The notes beneath the pieces are model-generated. The model saw nothing but the letters and a program-made list of their open reading frames with translations, was not told the origin of the DNA and searched no databases. The translations under genes and the position numbers were made by a program. From Pseudomonas sp. S37 (lineage in GTDB: Bacteria > Pseudomonadota > Gammaproteobacteria > Pseudomonadales > Pseudomonadaceae): DNA of 33,469 nt. Positions 1 to 8,974 of this stretch are shown here, in pieces; position 1 is the stretch's first letter; every line of letters starts with the position of its first letter. The stretch lies in NCBI RefSeq assembly GCF_016658545.1, contig NZ_JACVZC010000065.1, positions 1 through 33,469 on the forward strand, read 5' to 3'.

Positions 1-110
1 CCTGTGCTGGCCTCTTCGCGGGTGAACCCGCTCCTACAAAGACCGTGTAATCCTCAAGGCTTACGCGGTCTTTGTAGGAGCGGGTTTACCCGCGAAGAGG
101 CCGGTACAGG
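1..110. repeat. REP inverted pair at window start
   Basis: Two P. putida-type REP units face each other at 1-38 and 73-110, with cores TTCGCGGGTGAACCCGC and its inverted TTTACCC version. The spacer is itself partly palindromic (GACCGTGTAA against TTACGCGGTC), so the whole unit can fold into one long hairpin. It lies just past the 3' end of the minus-strand DMT transporter. Confidence 0.9.
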
Positions 111-117
111 CTAAACG

Positions 118-1044
118 TTATCCTACAAACTTGCGCAATTGCTGCTTCACCCAAGGCTCGGCACTCACCAGAATCACCCCCAGTAACACCATCAACGCGC
201 CCACTACAAAATTCGCGCTCAACGGCTCATCCAGCAGCAAGACACCAAAGGTCACCCCGAACAGCGGGGTGATGAAGGAAAACACCGCCAGGTTCGACGC
301 CAGGTATTTGCGCAGCAACCAGAACCAGGTCAGGTAGCTGACGAATGACACCACTATCCCCTGGAACAACACGCTGCCCATGGCCAACGGCGTCAGCGAC
401 ACCTCGCCGATCTGCCCGCTGAGCAGGGCAATCAGCAACAACCCGACAAAACCCACCGCCAGCTGATAGAACAAGGTCAAGGTCGCCGGCGCTTCCGACA
501 GCCGCGAGCAGCGCACTACCACCGTGGTCGCCCCCCAGGCCAGCCCGGCGATCACGCCAAAGGCATCGCCCAGCAAAGTGCGGCCATCCATGTGCTCGAA
601 CGACATGCCGCCGGCAAAGGCCATGGCAATGCCGCCGAAAGCCAGCAAAATGCCCAACCATTGCAGCAGCCGCAGGCGTTCACTGGCCAGGCTGAAATGC
701 AGGCCCAGTGCGGTAAACACAGGCGCGGTATAGAGGAACACCGACATGTGCGCTGCCGAGGTCAGCTTCAGGCCCTCGGCAATGAACAGGAATTCGACGC
801 CGAACAGCCCACCCGCCAGCAGCCCGGCGCGCCAGGTGCTGCCGACCTGCTCCCAGCCCCCGCGCCAGCACAGCATCAGGCCCACCAGCACGGCGGCGAT
901 ACCGTTGCGCAACGCCGCCTGCATCACCGGGGCGATGTCGACGGCGGCGGTCTTGATCAGCACCTGCTGGCAGCCCCAGATCAGGCACAGGCCCAGCATG
1001 ACCTGGAAAGCAAAAGCGTCTGGGTTCTTGCGGACCGCGCTCAT
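118..1044 (-). CDS. EamA/DMT-family membrane transporter
   Basis: The 308-residue product is almost wholly hydrophobic and has about ten predicted membrane segments in two five-helix halves, the usual DMT/EamA (RhtA/YdcZ-like) architecture and length. A typical N-terminal EamA stretch (FQVMLGLCLIWGCQQVLIK) and a C-terminal half ending near LLGVILVSAE are visible. Members export metabolites or amino acids across the inner membrane, but the substrate cannot be read here. The ATG at 1044 has a weak AAGGG upstream. The gene stands alone, with a REP pair directly downstream. Family assignment is firm; specific function is unknown. Confidence 0.85.
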   Translation of the reverse strand: MSAVRKNPDAFAFQVMLGLCLIWGCQQVLIKTAAVDIAPVMQAALRNGIAAVLVGLMLCWRGGWEQVGSTWRAGLLAGGLFGVEFLFIAEGLKLTSAAHMSVFLYTAPVFTALGLHFSLASERLRLLQWLGILLAFGGIAMAFAGGMSFEHMDGRTLLGDAFGVIAGLAWGATTVVVRCSRLSEAPATLTLFYQLAVGFVGLLLIALLSGQIGEVSLTPLAMGSVLFQGIVVSFVSYLTWFWLLRKYLASNLAVFSFITPLFGVTFGVLLLDEPLSANFVVGALMVLLGVILVSAEPWVKQQLRKFVG

Positions 1045-1150
1045 AGGCGGGCCCTTGGGGTGATCGTAGGCATGGGCAAGGACTCGGCAGCGTTCAGAAG
1101 CTACCGATTATCGGGTTTACATGGCCGCCCGTGCCAGCCTCAAAACGACC

Positions 1151-1546
1151 TCAAGCGATCTGCGCTTTTGCCGACACCTGTTCAAAGGTGGTTTCATCCA
1201 GCGCATCCTCCTGCTCATCCAGCACCTGGCGCGGGTGCTCGAAGCCGGGGATGCTGCTGTCGATCAGGCTCATCAGCCGCGAGCCGCGCTCGGTCAGCAC
1301 GAAGTTCTCGCCGTTGCCGCCGTCCTCTTCAGGCCGGCTTTCGATAAAGCCGCGCTCGAACAATAGCTTTTCATACTCGCAGGCACGGGTTTTCAGGTGG
1401 TCCAGGTCACCCACCGGCTCACCCTTGGCGGCCAGCGCGGCAGCGTGCTGCTCGGCATAGGGGCGTGGCGTGAAGCTGTGACCGCCGCCGTTCTGCACCT
1501 CGTGCAGCAAGCGTTCGATCAGGTCCCAGTCGTAGGCGATGCTCAT
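1151..1546 (-). CDS. small winged-helix-like protein (DUF2513-like)
   Basis: The chosen ATG at 1546 is preceded by AGGAG about nine bases away and gives 131 residues starting MSIAYDWDLIERLL. An in-frame start further upstream (1582) would add 12 residues but lacks a comparable ribosome site. The N-terminus (YDWDLIERLLHEVQ), the middle (YEKLLFERGFIESR) and FVLTERGSRLMSLID follow a helix, helix, wing pattern as in DUF2513 and other winged-helix proteins, which suggests a DNA-binding regulator. The C-terminus is acidic (DEQEDALDE). It lies 78 bp downstream of brnA on the same strand, possibly by read-through. The family label is a resemblance, not a proven assignment. Confidence 0.6.
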   Translation of the reverse strand: MSIAYDWDLIERLLHEVQNGGGHSFTPRPYAEQHAAALAAKGEPVGDLDHLKTRACEYEKLLFERGFIESRPEEDGGNGENFVLTERGSRLMSLIDSSIPGFEHPRQVLDEQEDALDETTFEQVSAKAQIA

Positions 1547-1623
1547 GGGTACGGGCTCCTGCTGTGGACGGAAGGGGTACACAGGTTGGGACCCGCCGAG
1601 ATTCCCGAGCGTTCCGAAAGATC

Positions 1624-1878
1624 TCAGCGCTGGCGTTGTTGCGCTTGCATGTATTGGCGCAGCAACTGATTGATCCGGGTCTGATAGCCGCTGCCCTGCT
1701 CTTTGAACCAGGCGAGGACATCCGAGTCCAGCCGAATGGTCACCGTCTGCTTCGCCGGAACGCGCAGTTCGGCTTGGCGAAAAAAATCCTGGTCCAACTC
1801 GGGGATATCCGAGGTGTCGATATCCTTGTCGTCCTGTCGGGCCAGCCGGTTCCAGTCAGTTCTCGATGATTTGGTCAT
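1624..1878 (-). CDS. brnA: BrnA-family antitoxin
   Basis: This 84-residue protein has a polar acidic N-terminus (DDKDIDTSDIPELDQDFF) and a C-terminal ribbon-helix-helix-like segment beginning VTIRLDSDVLAWFKEQG and continuing through an arginine-rich helix. That order is typical of BrnA antitoxins. Its start overlaps the end of brnT by 23 bp, so the two are translationally coupled with the toxin gene first, as is usual for brnTA. BrnA is known to neutralise BrnT and to repress the operon through its RHH domain. An inverted repeat just upstream of brnT (2144-2165) is a candidate operator. Confidence 0.85.
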   Translation of the reverse strand: MTKSSRTDWNRLARQDDKDIDTSDIPELDQDFFRQAELRVPAKQTVTIRLDSDVLAWFKEQGSGYQTRINQLLRQYMQAQQRQR

Positions 1879-2134
1879 AGTGTCTGGCCTCCCGTTTGGT
1901 GGCTTTTCTTGCGGAAATTATGCGTATCACCTCACCCCGCCTCTCCGTGTACACGACGACGCCTATCAGCGCCTTTAGCCATCCGAGGGCGACCCAACGC
2001 TCTTCAGCACACTCCACATACTCATCACGCCTGATCAGCATGGGATGGTTGAACATGTCAGGAACGTCGGCAAAGTCGATGCCGTGCTTGCGGATATTGA
2101 TCTGGTTTTTCGCTTCGTCCCATTCAAAGAACAT
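1856..2134 (-). CDS. brnT: BrnT-family toxin (RelE-like ribonuclease)
   Basis: The 92-residue product starts MFFEWDEAKNQINIRKHGIDF, which closely fits the BrnT signature (F-W-D-x-x-K-N-x-x-K-H-G-x-x-F), and ends with IRIISARKATKREARHYDQ, carrying the basic and catalytic residues of the C-terminal strand and helix. BrnT toxins are RelE-fold ribonucleases that inhibit translation. The length matches the family and no internal damage is seen, so the toxin looks intact. The start has only a weak ribosome site. The gene pairs with brnA in the overlapping order brnT then brnA. There is no neighbouring mobility gene. Confidence 0.88.
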   Translation of the reverse strand: MFFEWDEAKNQINIRKHGIDFADVPDMFNHPMLIRRDEYVECAEERWVALGWLKALIGVVVYTERRGEVIRIISARKATKREARHYDQIIEN

Positions 2135-2143
2135 GGGACGCCA

Positions 2144-2165
2144 TGTATTTACAGACGTACATACA
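2144..2165 (-). promoter_or_regulatory. inverted repeat upstream of brnT, possible BrnA operator
   Basis: TGTAT and ATACA arms separated by 12 bases, with an inner GTAC, lie 10-31 bp upstream of the brnT start. BrnA-type RHH antitoxins usually autoregulate through dyads near the promoter, so position and symmetry fit. The arms are short and could occur by chance. Confidence 0.35.
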
Positions 2166-2349
2166 ATACCCCCTCTTTTCCTCCGAGACTAGAGCGATGT
2201 AGCGCGCTGTTCAACGGCGTTTGGGGGATATGGAGGCGTTTCAGAAATGGACTACAGCCATTATGGAAATGATCCATCGGTCGCGAGCCCTGAACTTCGC
2301 TGCACCCTCAACTCTCCACCGCGCATAGCCACCGCTGGAGGTAGAAAGG

Positions 2350-2622
2350 ATGAAACTACTGCTACCCATTGCCTGCGCCACCACCCTGCTCTGCGCCCTG
2401 CCCGCCTGGGCCTGCACACCGGAAGAAGCGACGCAGAAACGTGAAGAGCTGGCCGGGTTGGTTACCCAGTTGACCGAGCAGAACCCGCAGAAGGCCAAGG
2501 AGATCAATGACGAGCTTCAGGGGATGGATCTGGGGACGGCGAGCAAGGACTTGCCCGACAAGTGTCAGCTGATTGACCAGCGGATCACGGAGTTGAAGCA
2601 GGCGGAGAAAAAGACTGAGTGA
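2350..2622 (+). CDS. small exported protein of unknown function
   Basis: This 90-residue ORF starts with ATG after GGAGG at seven bases spacing. Residues 1-20 form a clear signal peptide (MKLLLPIACATTLLCALPAWA), so the mature protein of about 70 residues is probably periplasmic. It has two cysteines, one near the mature N-terminus and one in the sequence DKCQLID, that could form a disulfide. The rest is charged and mostly helical (KREELAGLVTQLTEQ). It resembles many short secreted proteins of Pseudomonas. I recognise no domain. It is monocistronic and followed by a repeat unit. Confidence 0.75.
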   Translation: MKLLLPIACATTLLCALPAWACTPEEATQKREELAGLVTQLTEQNPQKAKEINDELQGMDLGTASKDLPDKCQLIDQRITELKQAEKKTE

Positions 2623-2644
2623 GGTGTTTCCTGCAGGCACCGAC

Positions 2645-2793
2645 CCTGTAGGAGCGGCCTTGCCGGGGCGCCGGACCGGTCGGAAAGGGCCGCAAAGCGG
2701 CCCCAGCAATTTGTGCATTTGCGCTGAAATCCTGGGGCTGCTCCGCAGCCCTTTCCGACCGGTCCGGCGCCCCGGCAAGGCCGCTCCTACAGG
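2645..2793. repeat. long REP-like hairpin, second family
   Basis: The outer arms read TGTAGGAGCGGCCTTGCCGG and its complement, continuing through GGACCGGTC and GGGCCGCAAAGCGGCCCC, so about 55 bp pair on each side of a roughly 30-nt loop. The loop (2705-2734) contains the complement of GCACAAATTGCTGGGG, which recurs in the unit at 33359-33469. It sits between two convergent genes. Confidence 0.85.
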
Positions 2794-2819
2794 GAATGCG
2801 TCAGCCTGATAGGTGGTGA

Positions 2820-4142
<1,323 letters not shown>

Positions 4143-4284
4143 GGAGGTAACCTCAGGCAAGTGCGGGAAATTCAGTTGCATAGGGTAACGTTTTCTGCCG
4201 CCTTAGCCGAATTTCTTTTGGCAACTTCGTCGCCATCCGCGTTCTAATGGCGCTTCGTTTCGCAAAAAGACTGTACCCAAACCC

Positions 4285-5586
4285 ATGGATATCCAACGAA
4301 TCTGGCGTGACTCCCTCGACCTGTGGGGCACCCTCGACCAACACCCCATGCTGCACGCGGCCATCGGCCTGGTGGTGCTGCTGCTTGTTTCCCTGGTAGT
4401 CGGCCGCCTGGCGCGCTTCCTGATGCTGCACGGCGCGCGCCTGCTGGCCCGCCAACCGGCACTGAAGTGGATGGACGACCTGCGCCACAACAAGGTGTTT
4501 CACCGCCTGGCGCAGACCACGCCGTCACTGGTGCTGCAATTTGGCCTGAAACTGGTGCCAGAGCTGTCTGAAACCGCCCAGCATTTCCTCGGCAACGTCG
4601 CCCTGGCCTTTACCCTGCTGTTCATGACCATGGCGCTGTCGTGCCTGCTGGACGCCTTGCTCGACATCTACGCCCGCACCGAACACGCCCGCACCCGCTC
4701 GATCAAGGGCTACGTGCAGTTGGCCAAGATGATGCTGTGGATCTTTGCCTCCATCGTCATCGTCGCCACCCTGATCGACCGCTCGCCGCTGTTGCTGCTG
4801 TCTGGCCTGGGTGCCATGTCGGCGGTGCTGCTGTTGGTATACAAGGACACCCTGCTGTCGTTCGTTGCCAGCGTGCAGCTGACCAGCAATGACATGCTGC
4901 ATGTCGGTGACTGGATCGAAATGCCGCAGGTAGGCGCCGACGGCGACGTGGTGGACATCACCCTGCACACCGTGAAGGTGCAGAACTTCGACAAGACCAT
5001 TGTCTCGATCCCCACCTGGCGCCTGATGAGCGAGTCGTTCCGCAACTACCGCGGCATGCAGCAGTCCGGTGGCAGGCGGATCAAGCGCAGCCTGTTCATC
5101 GACGCTGCCGGTGTGCGCTTTCTAACCCGCGAAGAAGAACAGCGCCTGACCCAGGTGAGCCTGCTGGGTGATTACCTGGCCGGCAAGCGTCAGGAGCTGC
5201 AAAGCTGGAACGAAGCGCTGGGCCCGGTGGCCGAGTTGTCAGCCAACCGCCGCAAGCTGACCAACATCGGCACCTTCCGTGCGTTTGCCCTGGCCTACCT
5301 GAAGAACCACCCCAACGTGCACCCGAACATGACCTGCATGGTGCGGCAGATGCAGACCACCGCCGAGGGCGTGCCGTTGGAGATCTACTGCTTTACCACC
5401 ACTACGGTGTGGGCGGATTACGAGCGGATTCAGGGGGATATCTTCGATTATCTGCTGGCGGTGTTGCCGGAGTTTGGCTTGAGCCTGTATCAGCAGCCGA
5501 GTGGCAATGACATGCGTGTGGGGTTGAGCGGGCGTGTGGTGCAAGAGCCTGTGCCGCGTCGACTGGAAGAGATGAGCGAGACTTGA
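4285..5586 (+). CDS. ybdG: mechanosensitive ion channel, MscS superfamily, YbdG type
   Basis: The 433-residue protein has five likely membrane helices at about residues 22-48, 72-92, 102-130, 146-164 and 168-187. The last, pore-lining segment is GLGAMSAVLLLVYKDTLLSF. The MscS beta domain follows (VGDWIEMPQVGADGDVVDI, then VSIPTWRLMSESFRN). The sequence DWIEMPQVGADG and the five-helix layout point to the YbdG branch rather than three-helix MscS. YbdG channels respond weakly to mild osmotic downshock in the inner membrane. The ribosome site at this ATG is poor. The gene has a 142-bp divergent region with the helicase start and ends before a single REP unit. Confidence 0.88.
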   Translation: MDIQRIWRDSLDLWGTLDQHPMLHAAIGLVVLLLVSLVVGRLARFLMLHGARLLARQPALKWMDDLRHNKVFHRLAQTTPSLVLQFGLKLVPELSETAQHFLGNVALAFTLLFMTMALSCLLDALLDIYARTEHARTRSIKGYVQLAKMMLWIFASIVIVATLIDRSPLLLLSGLGAMSAVLLLVYKDTLLSFVASVQLTSNDMLHVGDWIEMPQVGADGDVVDITLHTVKVQNFDKTIVSIPTWRLMSESFRNYRGMQQSGGRRIKRSLFIDAAGVRFLTREEEQRLTQVSLLGDYLAGKRQELQSWNEALGPVAELSANRRKLTNIGTFRAFALAYLKNHPNVHPNMTCMVRQMQTTAEGVPLEIYCFTTTTVWADYERIQGDIFDYLLAVLPEFGLSLYQQPSGNDMRVGLSGRVVQEPVPRRLEEMSET

Positions 5587-5592
5587 GAGTGC

Positions 5593-5636
5593 CGGGGCTG
5601 CTGCGCAGCCCATCGCGACACAAGGCCGCTCCTACA
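5593..5636. repeat. single REP-like unit (second family)
   Basis: GGGGCTGCTGCGCAGCCC hairpin followed by TCGCGACACAAGGCCGCTCC. This half-unit matches the outer arm of the repeat at 33359-33469 and has no inverted partner. It lies between the convergent channel and arfB genes. Confidence 0.8.
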
Positions 5637-5688
5637 AGGTTTCGCGCACAATTCGAGACCTGCGCAGTATTGTAGGGAACTGCCTGTA

Positions 5689-6102
5689 TTAGAAATCCAC
5701 CTTGCCCCGCCCCGCCTTGACCGTGCTGCGCCTGGCTTTCCCTTCAAGGCGGCGGGTCTTCGAGCCGAGGGTGGGCTTGGTGGGGCGGCGTTTCTTCTCG
5801 GTCTTGCCGGCAGCGATGATCAACTCGGCAAGACGCGCCAGGGCGTCAGCGCGGTTCTGCTCCTGGGTTCGGTACTGCTGGGCCTTGATGATCAACACGC
5901 CGTCGCCGGTGATGCGACTGTCACGCAGCGCCAGCAGCCGCTCTTTGTAAAACGCAGGCAGCGACGAGGCCGGGATGTCGAAGCGCAGGTGCACGGCGCT
6001 GGACACCTTGTTGACGTTCTGCCCACCCGCGCCTTGCGCGCGGATGTAGGTCAGTTCGATGTCGGCATCCGGCAGATGCACAGTATTTGAGATGGTCAGC
6101 AT
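5689..6102 (-). CDS. arfB: peptidyl-tRNA hydrolase ArfB (YaeJ), ribosome rescue factor
   Basis: The 137-residue protein carries the class I release-factor GGQ motif at residues 26-28 (RAQGAGGQNVNK). The tail is rich in arginine and lysine (KKRRPTKPTLGSKTRRLEGKARRS...) and is known to enter the empty mRNA channel of stalled ribosomes. Sequence and length align end to end with E. coli ArfB, including HLRFDIPASSLP and YKERLL. It hydrolyses peptidyl-tRNA on non-stop ribosomes without needing a stop codon. The tail is intact and no frameshift is seen. AAGGG precedes the ATG by seven bases. Confidence 0.94.
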   Translation of the reverse strand: MLTISNTVHLPDADIELTYIRAQGAGGQNVNKVSSAVHLRFDIPASSLPAFYKERLLALRDSRITGDGVLIIKAQQYRTQEQNRADALARLAELIIAAGKTEKKRRPTKPTLGSKTRRLEGKARRSTVKAGRGKVDF

Positions 6103-6167
6103 GACATGGCCCTTGTGATTGCGCCCATTATCACAGCCTGCGCCGTGCTCTCATACTCCAACGGCCA

Positions 6168-7103
6168 CTACCCCGCGTACCCCAGCAGGTACAGCAAGCC
6201 GGTCAAGGTCACCAGCGACGCCACGGTCGACAACAGGATGGTCCGCGAAATCAGCCCCGCCTCGCGGTTGTAGTACTCCGCCAACATGAACGGCCCGGTG
6301 CCGGTCGGCAGTGCCGCCAACAGCACAGCCGAAGCGGCCCACATGGTCGGCAGGCTGAACACCTTGAACGCCAGGACCCAGGTCAGCGCTGGCTGCCCTA
6401 CCAACTTCAAGCCCACCAACGGCCAAGGGCTGGCCTTCGACCCCGTACGTTTTTCAGCCAGAAATGCACCTAGAGATATCAACGCACACGGCGTGGTCGC
6501 CAGCGCCAGCATGTCCAGAAAGTGCATGACCGGCTCCGCCAGGCCCAACCCGGAGACCGCCCAGGCAGCGCCTGCCAGTGGCGAAATCACCAATGGGTTC
6601 TTCGCCAGCGCCTTGCTCACCAGCAAGATGGCGCGACCAATGTGCCGCTCTTCCTGCAGGCCGACCTCAATCAGTGTCAGCGATATGGCAAACACCAGGC
6701 ACACCACGATCAACGACGAGATCAACGCTGGCTCCAACCCCGCCTGCCCGAACAGCAACAGGCAAAGCGGAATGCCGATATAGCCGGTGTTGGCGTACCC
6801 CGCACTGAGCCCGTCGATGCTCGCCGCGACCAGGCCGTGGCCGCTGTACAGGCGCCACAGCAGCGTGACCAAGAACATGGCCAGGGCGCCCGCGCCAAAG
6901 GCGACGATGAAGCCGGGGTGCCAGATCTCGCTCCAGGTGGCCGTGGCGGTGACCTTGAACAGCAACGCCGGCAGGCACAGCCAGACCACCATCTTGTTGA
7001 TTTCGGCGGCAGCCTTGTCGCCCAGCTTGTTGGTCTTGCGGCACAGGTAGCCGACCAGGATCAGGGCGAAGATCGGCGCCACGATGACAAAAATGGTGTG
7101 CAT
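6168..7103 (-). CDS. AEC-family transporter (auxin efflux carrier type)
   Basis: I start the protein at the ATG at 7103 (311 residues, MHTIFVIVAPIFALILVGYL), one base after the stop codon of the upstream gene (TGA-C-ATG), which implies translational coupling. A start 39 bp upstream would lie inside that gene. The product has about ten membrane helices, an N-terminal five-helix half and the AEC hallmarks KMVVWLCLPALLF and GYIGIPLCLLLFG. AEC proteins carry organic acids such as malonate or malate, or auxin-like compounds. The substrate is not determinable here. It forms a two-gene unit with the DMT transporter. Confidence 0.85.
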   Translation of the reverse strand: MHTIFVIVAPIFALILVGYLCRKTNKLGDKAAAEINKMVVWLCLPALLFKVTATATWSEIWHPGFIVAFGAGALAMFLVTLLWRLYSGHGLVAASIDGLSAGYANTGYIGIPLCLLLFGQAGLEPALISSLIVVCLVFAISLTLIEVGLQEERHIGRAILLVSKALAKNPLVISPLAGAAWAVSGLGLAEPVMHFLDMLALATTPCALISLGAFLAEKRTGSKASPWPLVGLKLVGQPALTWVLAFKVFSLPTMWAASAVLLAALPTGTGPFMLAEYYNREAGLISRTILLSTVASLVTLTGLLYLLGYAG

Positions 7104-7104
7104 G

Positions 7105-7980
7105 TCAGGCCTTGCCGGCCAGCGGTGCTTGCCCACGGCCACCCAGACGGCTCAGCCATACCGAGGCGAGGATGATCGCACCGCCGATGAACAGCCGCCC
7201 CAGCGGCTCGTGCTGGTTCCAGATCAGCAGGTTCAGCAGCAGCCCCACCGGCACATGCAGGTTGTTCATCACCGCCAAGGTACCGCCGGAGACCAGGCAC
7301 GCACCCTTGTTCCACCAGTACAGGCCCAGCGCCGTCGGGCACAGGCCAAGGAACAGCAACACCAGCCATTGCATATCGGTACTCGGCAGGTGCTGGGCAT
7401 TGCCGAACAGCAGGAAGGCCGGCAGCACCACCAGCAAGGCGCCAAGGTAGAAGTAGCCAAAACGGGCGTAGTGCGGCAGATCGCTAGGGTTGCGTGCGAC
7501 CAGGTGGCGGTACAGCACCTGGCCGGCGGCGTAGGTGAAGTTGGCCAGTTGCAGCAGCAGGAAACCGATGAAGAACTCACCGCTGATGCTGTCGAAACGG
7601 ATTACCGCAGCGCCGGCCACGGCCACCAGCGCGGCCAGCAACGCCCACGGGTTGAAGCGCCGGTTCATGGCGTCTTCGATCAGGGTTACATGCAATGGCG
7701 TGAGGATGGTGAACAGCAGCACTTCCGGCACGGTGAGCACGCGAAAGCTCAGGTACAGGCAGACGTAGGTGATGCCGTACTGCAGCGCGCCGATCAGCAG
7801 CATCGAGCGCATGAAGCGCGGCTCGACCTGGCGCCAGCGGGTCAGGGGCAGAAACACCAGGCCAGCCAGCAGGACCCGTACCAGCACGGCGAAATAACTG
7901 TCGACATGGCCAGCCAGGTATTCACCGATGAGGTTGAAGGAAAACGCCTGGATCAGCGCGACGATTATCAGGTAGCCCAT
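7105..7980 (-). CDS. DMT/EamA carboxylate/amino-acid/amine-type transporter
   Basis: The 291-residue protein has about ten membrane helices and two EamA halves. The first runs from MGYLIIVALIQAFSFNLIGEY, the second includes NFTYAAGQVLYRHL and LGLYWWNKG. AGAGG sits six bases before the ATG. The family exports small polar metabolites. Its coupling to an AEC carrier downstream suggests a shared regulon for moving related acids or amines, which is inference only. It differs clearly from the other DMT protein at 118-1044 and is not a recent duplicate. Confidence 0.85.
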   Translation of the reverse strand: MGYLIIVALIQAFSFNLIGEYLAGHVDSYFAVLVRVLLAGLVFLPLTRWRQVEPRFMRSMLLIGALQYGITYVCLYLSFRVLTVPEVLLFTILTPLHVTLIEDAMNRRFNPWALLAALVAVAGAAVIRFDSISGEFFIGFLLLQLANFTYAAGQVLYRHLVARNPSDLPHYARFGYFYLGALLVVLPAFLLFGNAQHLPSTDMQWLVLLFLGLCPTALGLYWWNKGACLVSGGTLAVMNNLHVPVGLLLNLLIWNQHEPLGRLFIGGAIILASVWLSRLGGRGQAPLAGKA

Positions 7981-8055
7981 GGTTGCCTCTCGTGAATCAA
8001 GGCCGCGACCTTAGCGGGTTGCGGGCTTTGTGTTCAACCATGAGGAATGTGGGGG

Positions 8056-8165
8056 CTGTGCCGGCCCTTTCGCGGGTGAACCCGCTCCCACAGGGATATC
8101 ACTGTACATATGACCTGTGATTTACCTGTGGGAGCGGGTTCACCCGCGAAGAGGCCGGCACGGGC
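8056..8165. repeat. REP inverted pair
   Basis: REP units at 8056-8093 and 8125-8165 face each other around a spacer with ATCAC/GTGAT complementarity. They lie between the start of the DMT transporter and the terminator of azoR. Confidence 0.9.
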
Positions 8166-8183
8166 GATACAAGAATCCCAAGC

Positions 8184-8212
8184 AAAAAAAAGCCCGGCCA
8201 TCAAGGCCGGGC
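8184..8212 (-). terminator. Rho-independent terminator of azoR
   Basis: On the minus strand GCCCGGCC, a five-base loop and GGCCGGGC are followed by eight T residues. The eight-bp all-GC stem lies 54 bp past the azoR stop codon. Confidence 0.9.
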
Positions 8213-8265
8213 AGGTACACCCAAAGGAGCAAAAACAGGTGTCAGGGTTGGGAATTCGTTAAGCC

Positions 8266-8865
8266 TCAGGCCACCGCCGCCAGCTTGGCCTTGGCCTGGT
8301 TGACGCCTTTCTCGTGGAACTCGCCGCTCATGTTCAGGCCTTCGGCATGAATGAAGTCGACATCGTGAATCCCGATAAAGGCCATGACCTGGCGCAGGTA
8401 CGGTTCCTGGTGGTCGCTGCTGGCACCTGCGTGAATGCCGCCGCGGGCAGTCAGGACGATGGCGCGCTTGCCGGTCAGCAGGCCTTGCGGGCCGGTCGGG
8501 GTGTACTTGAAGGTGATGCCGGCGCGCAGCACGTGGTCCAGCCAGGCCTTCAGGGTGCTGGGGATGGTGAAGTTGTACATCGGCGCTGCCATCACCAGCA
8601 CGTCGGCAGCCAGCAATTCATCAGTCAGTTCGTTGGAACGGGCCAGGGCCTCCAGCTCGGCAGCGCTGCGCTGCTCTTCGGGCTTCATCCAGCCGCCCAG
8701 CAGGTTGGCATCCAGGTGGGGCACCGGGCTTACCGCCAGGTCGCGTACGGTGATCTGATCGGCCGGGTGGGCGGCCTGCCATTGCTGGATGAAGTCTTTG
8801 GTCAGCTGACGGGAAACGGAATCCTGCTGGCGGGCGCTGCTTTCGATGATCAGTACGCGGGACAT
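8266..8865 (-). CDS. azoR: FMN-dependent NADH:quinone/azo reductase AzoR
   Basis: The 199-residue flavodoxin-like protein starts MSRVLIIESSARQQDSVSRQL. It shows the FMN-binding sequence APMYNFTIPSTLKAWLDHVLRAG near residues 94-115 and the conserved KYTPTGPQGLLTGK. Length and motifs match E. coli AzoR (about 200 residues). It reduces quinones and azo dyes with NAD(P)H as a cytoplasmic homodimer. GGAGG precedes the ATG by seven bases. The gene has its own strong terminator. A promoter region of about 110 bp contains two CTATCGAT direct repeats that could bind a regulator. Confidence 0.92.
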   Translation of the reverse strand: MSRVLIIESSARQQDSVSRQLTKDFIQQWQAAHPADQITVRDLAVSPVPHLDANLLGGWMKPEEQRSAAELEALARSNELTDELLAADVLVMAAPMYNFTIPSTLKAWLDHVLRAGITFKYTPTGPQGLLTGKRAIVLTARGGIHAGASSDHQEPYLRQVMAFIGIHDVDFIHAEGLNMSGEFHEKGVNQAKAKLAAVA

Positions 8866-8924
8866 GGGGTGCCTCCATCGGCAAAAAGGGTCGCGATTCG
8901 ATGGAGGGAAGATTAAAGGTTGAC

Positions 8925-8966
8925 CTATCGATAAAAAAGCGTAAAAAGTGGGTTCAATCTATCGAT
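8925..8966 (-). promoter_or_regulatory. CTATCGAT direct repeats in the azoR promoter
   Basis: Identical octamers CTATCGAT occur at 8925-8932 and 8959-8966, 34 bp apart (about three helical turns). They flank a possible TTGAAC -35 box read on the minus strand. Repeats with this spacing suit a LysR-type or other dimeric regulator. The lysR gene at 9339 is a candidate, by proximity only. Confidence 0.45.
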
Positions 8967-8974
8967 TAATCGGT

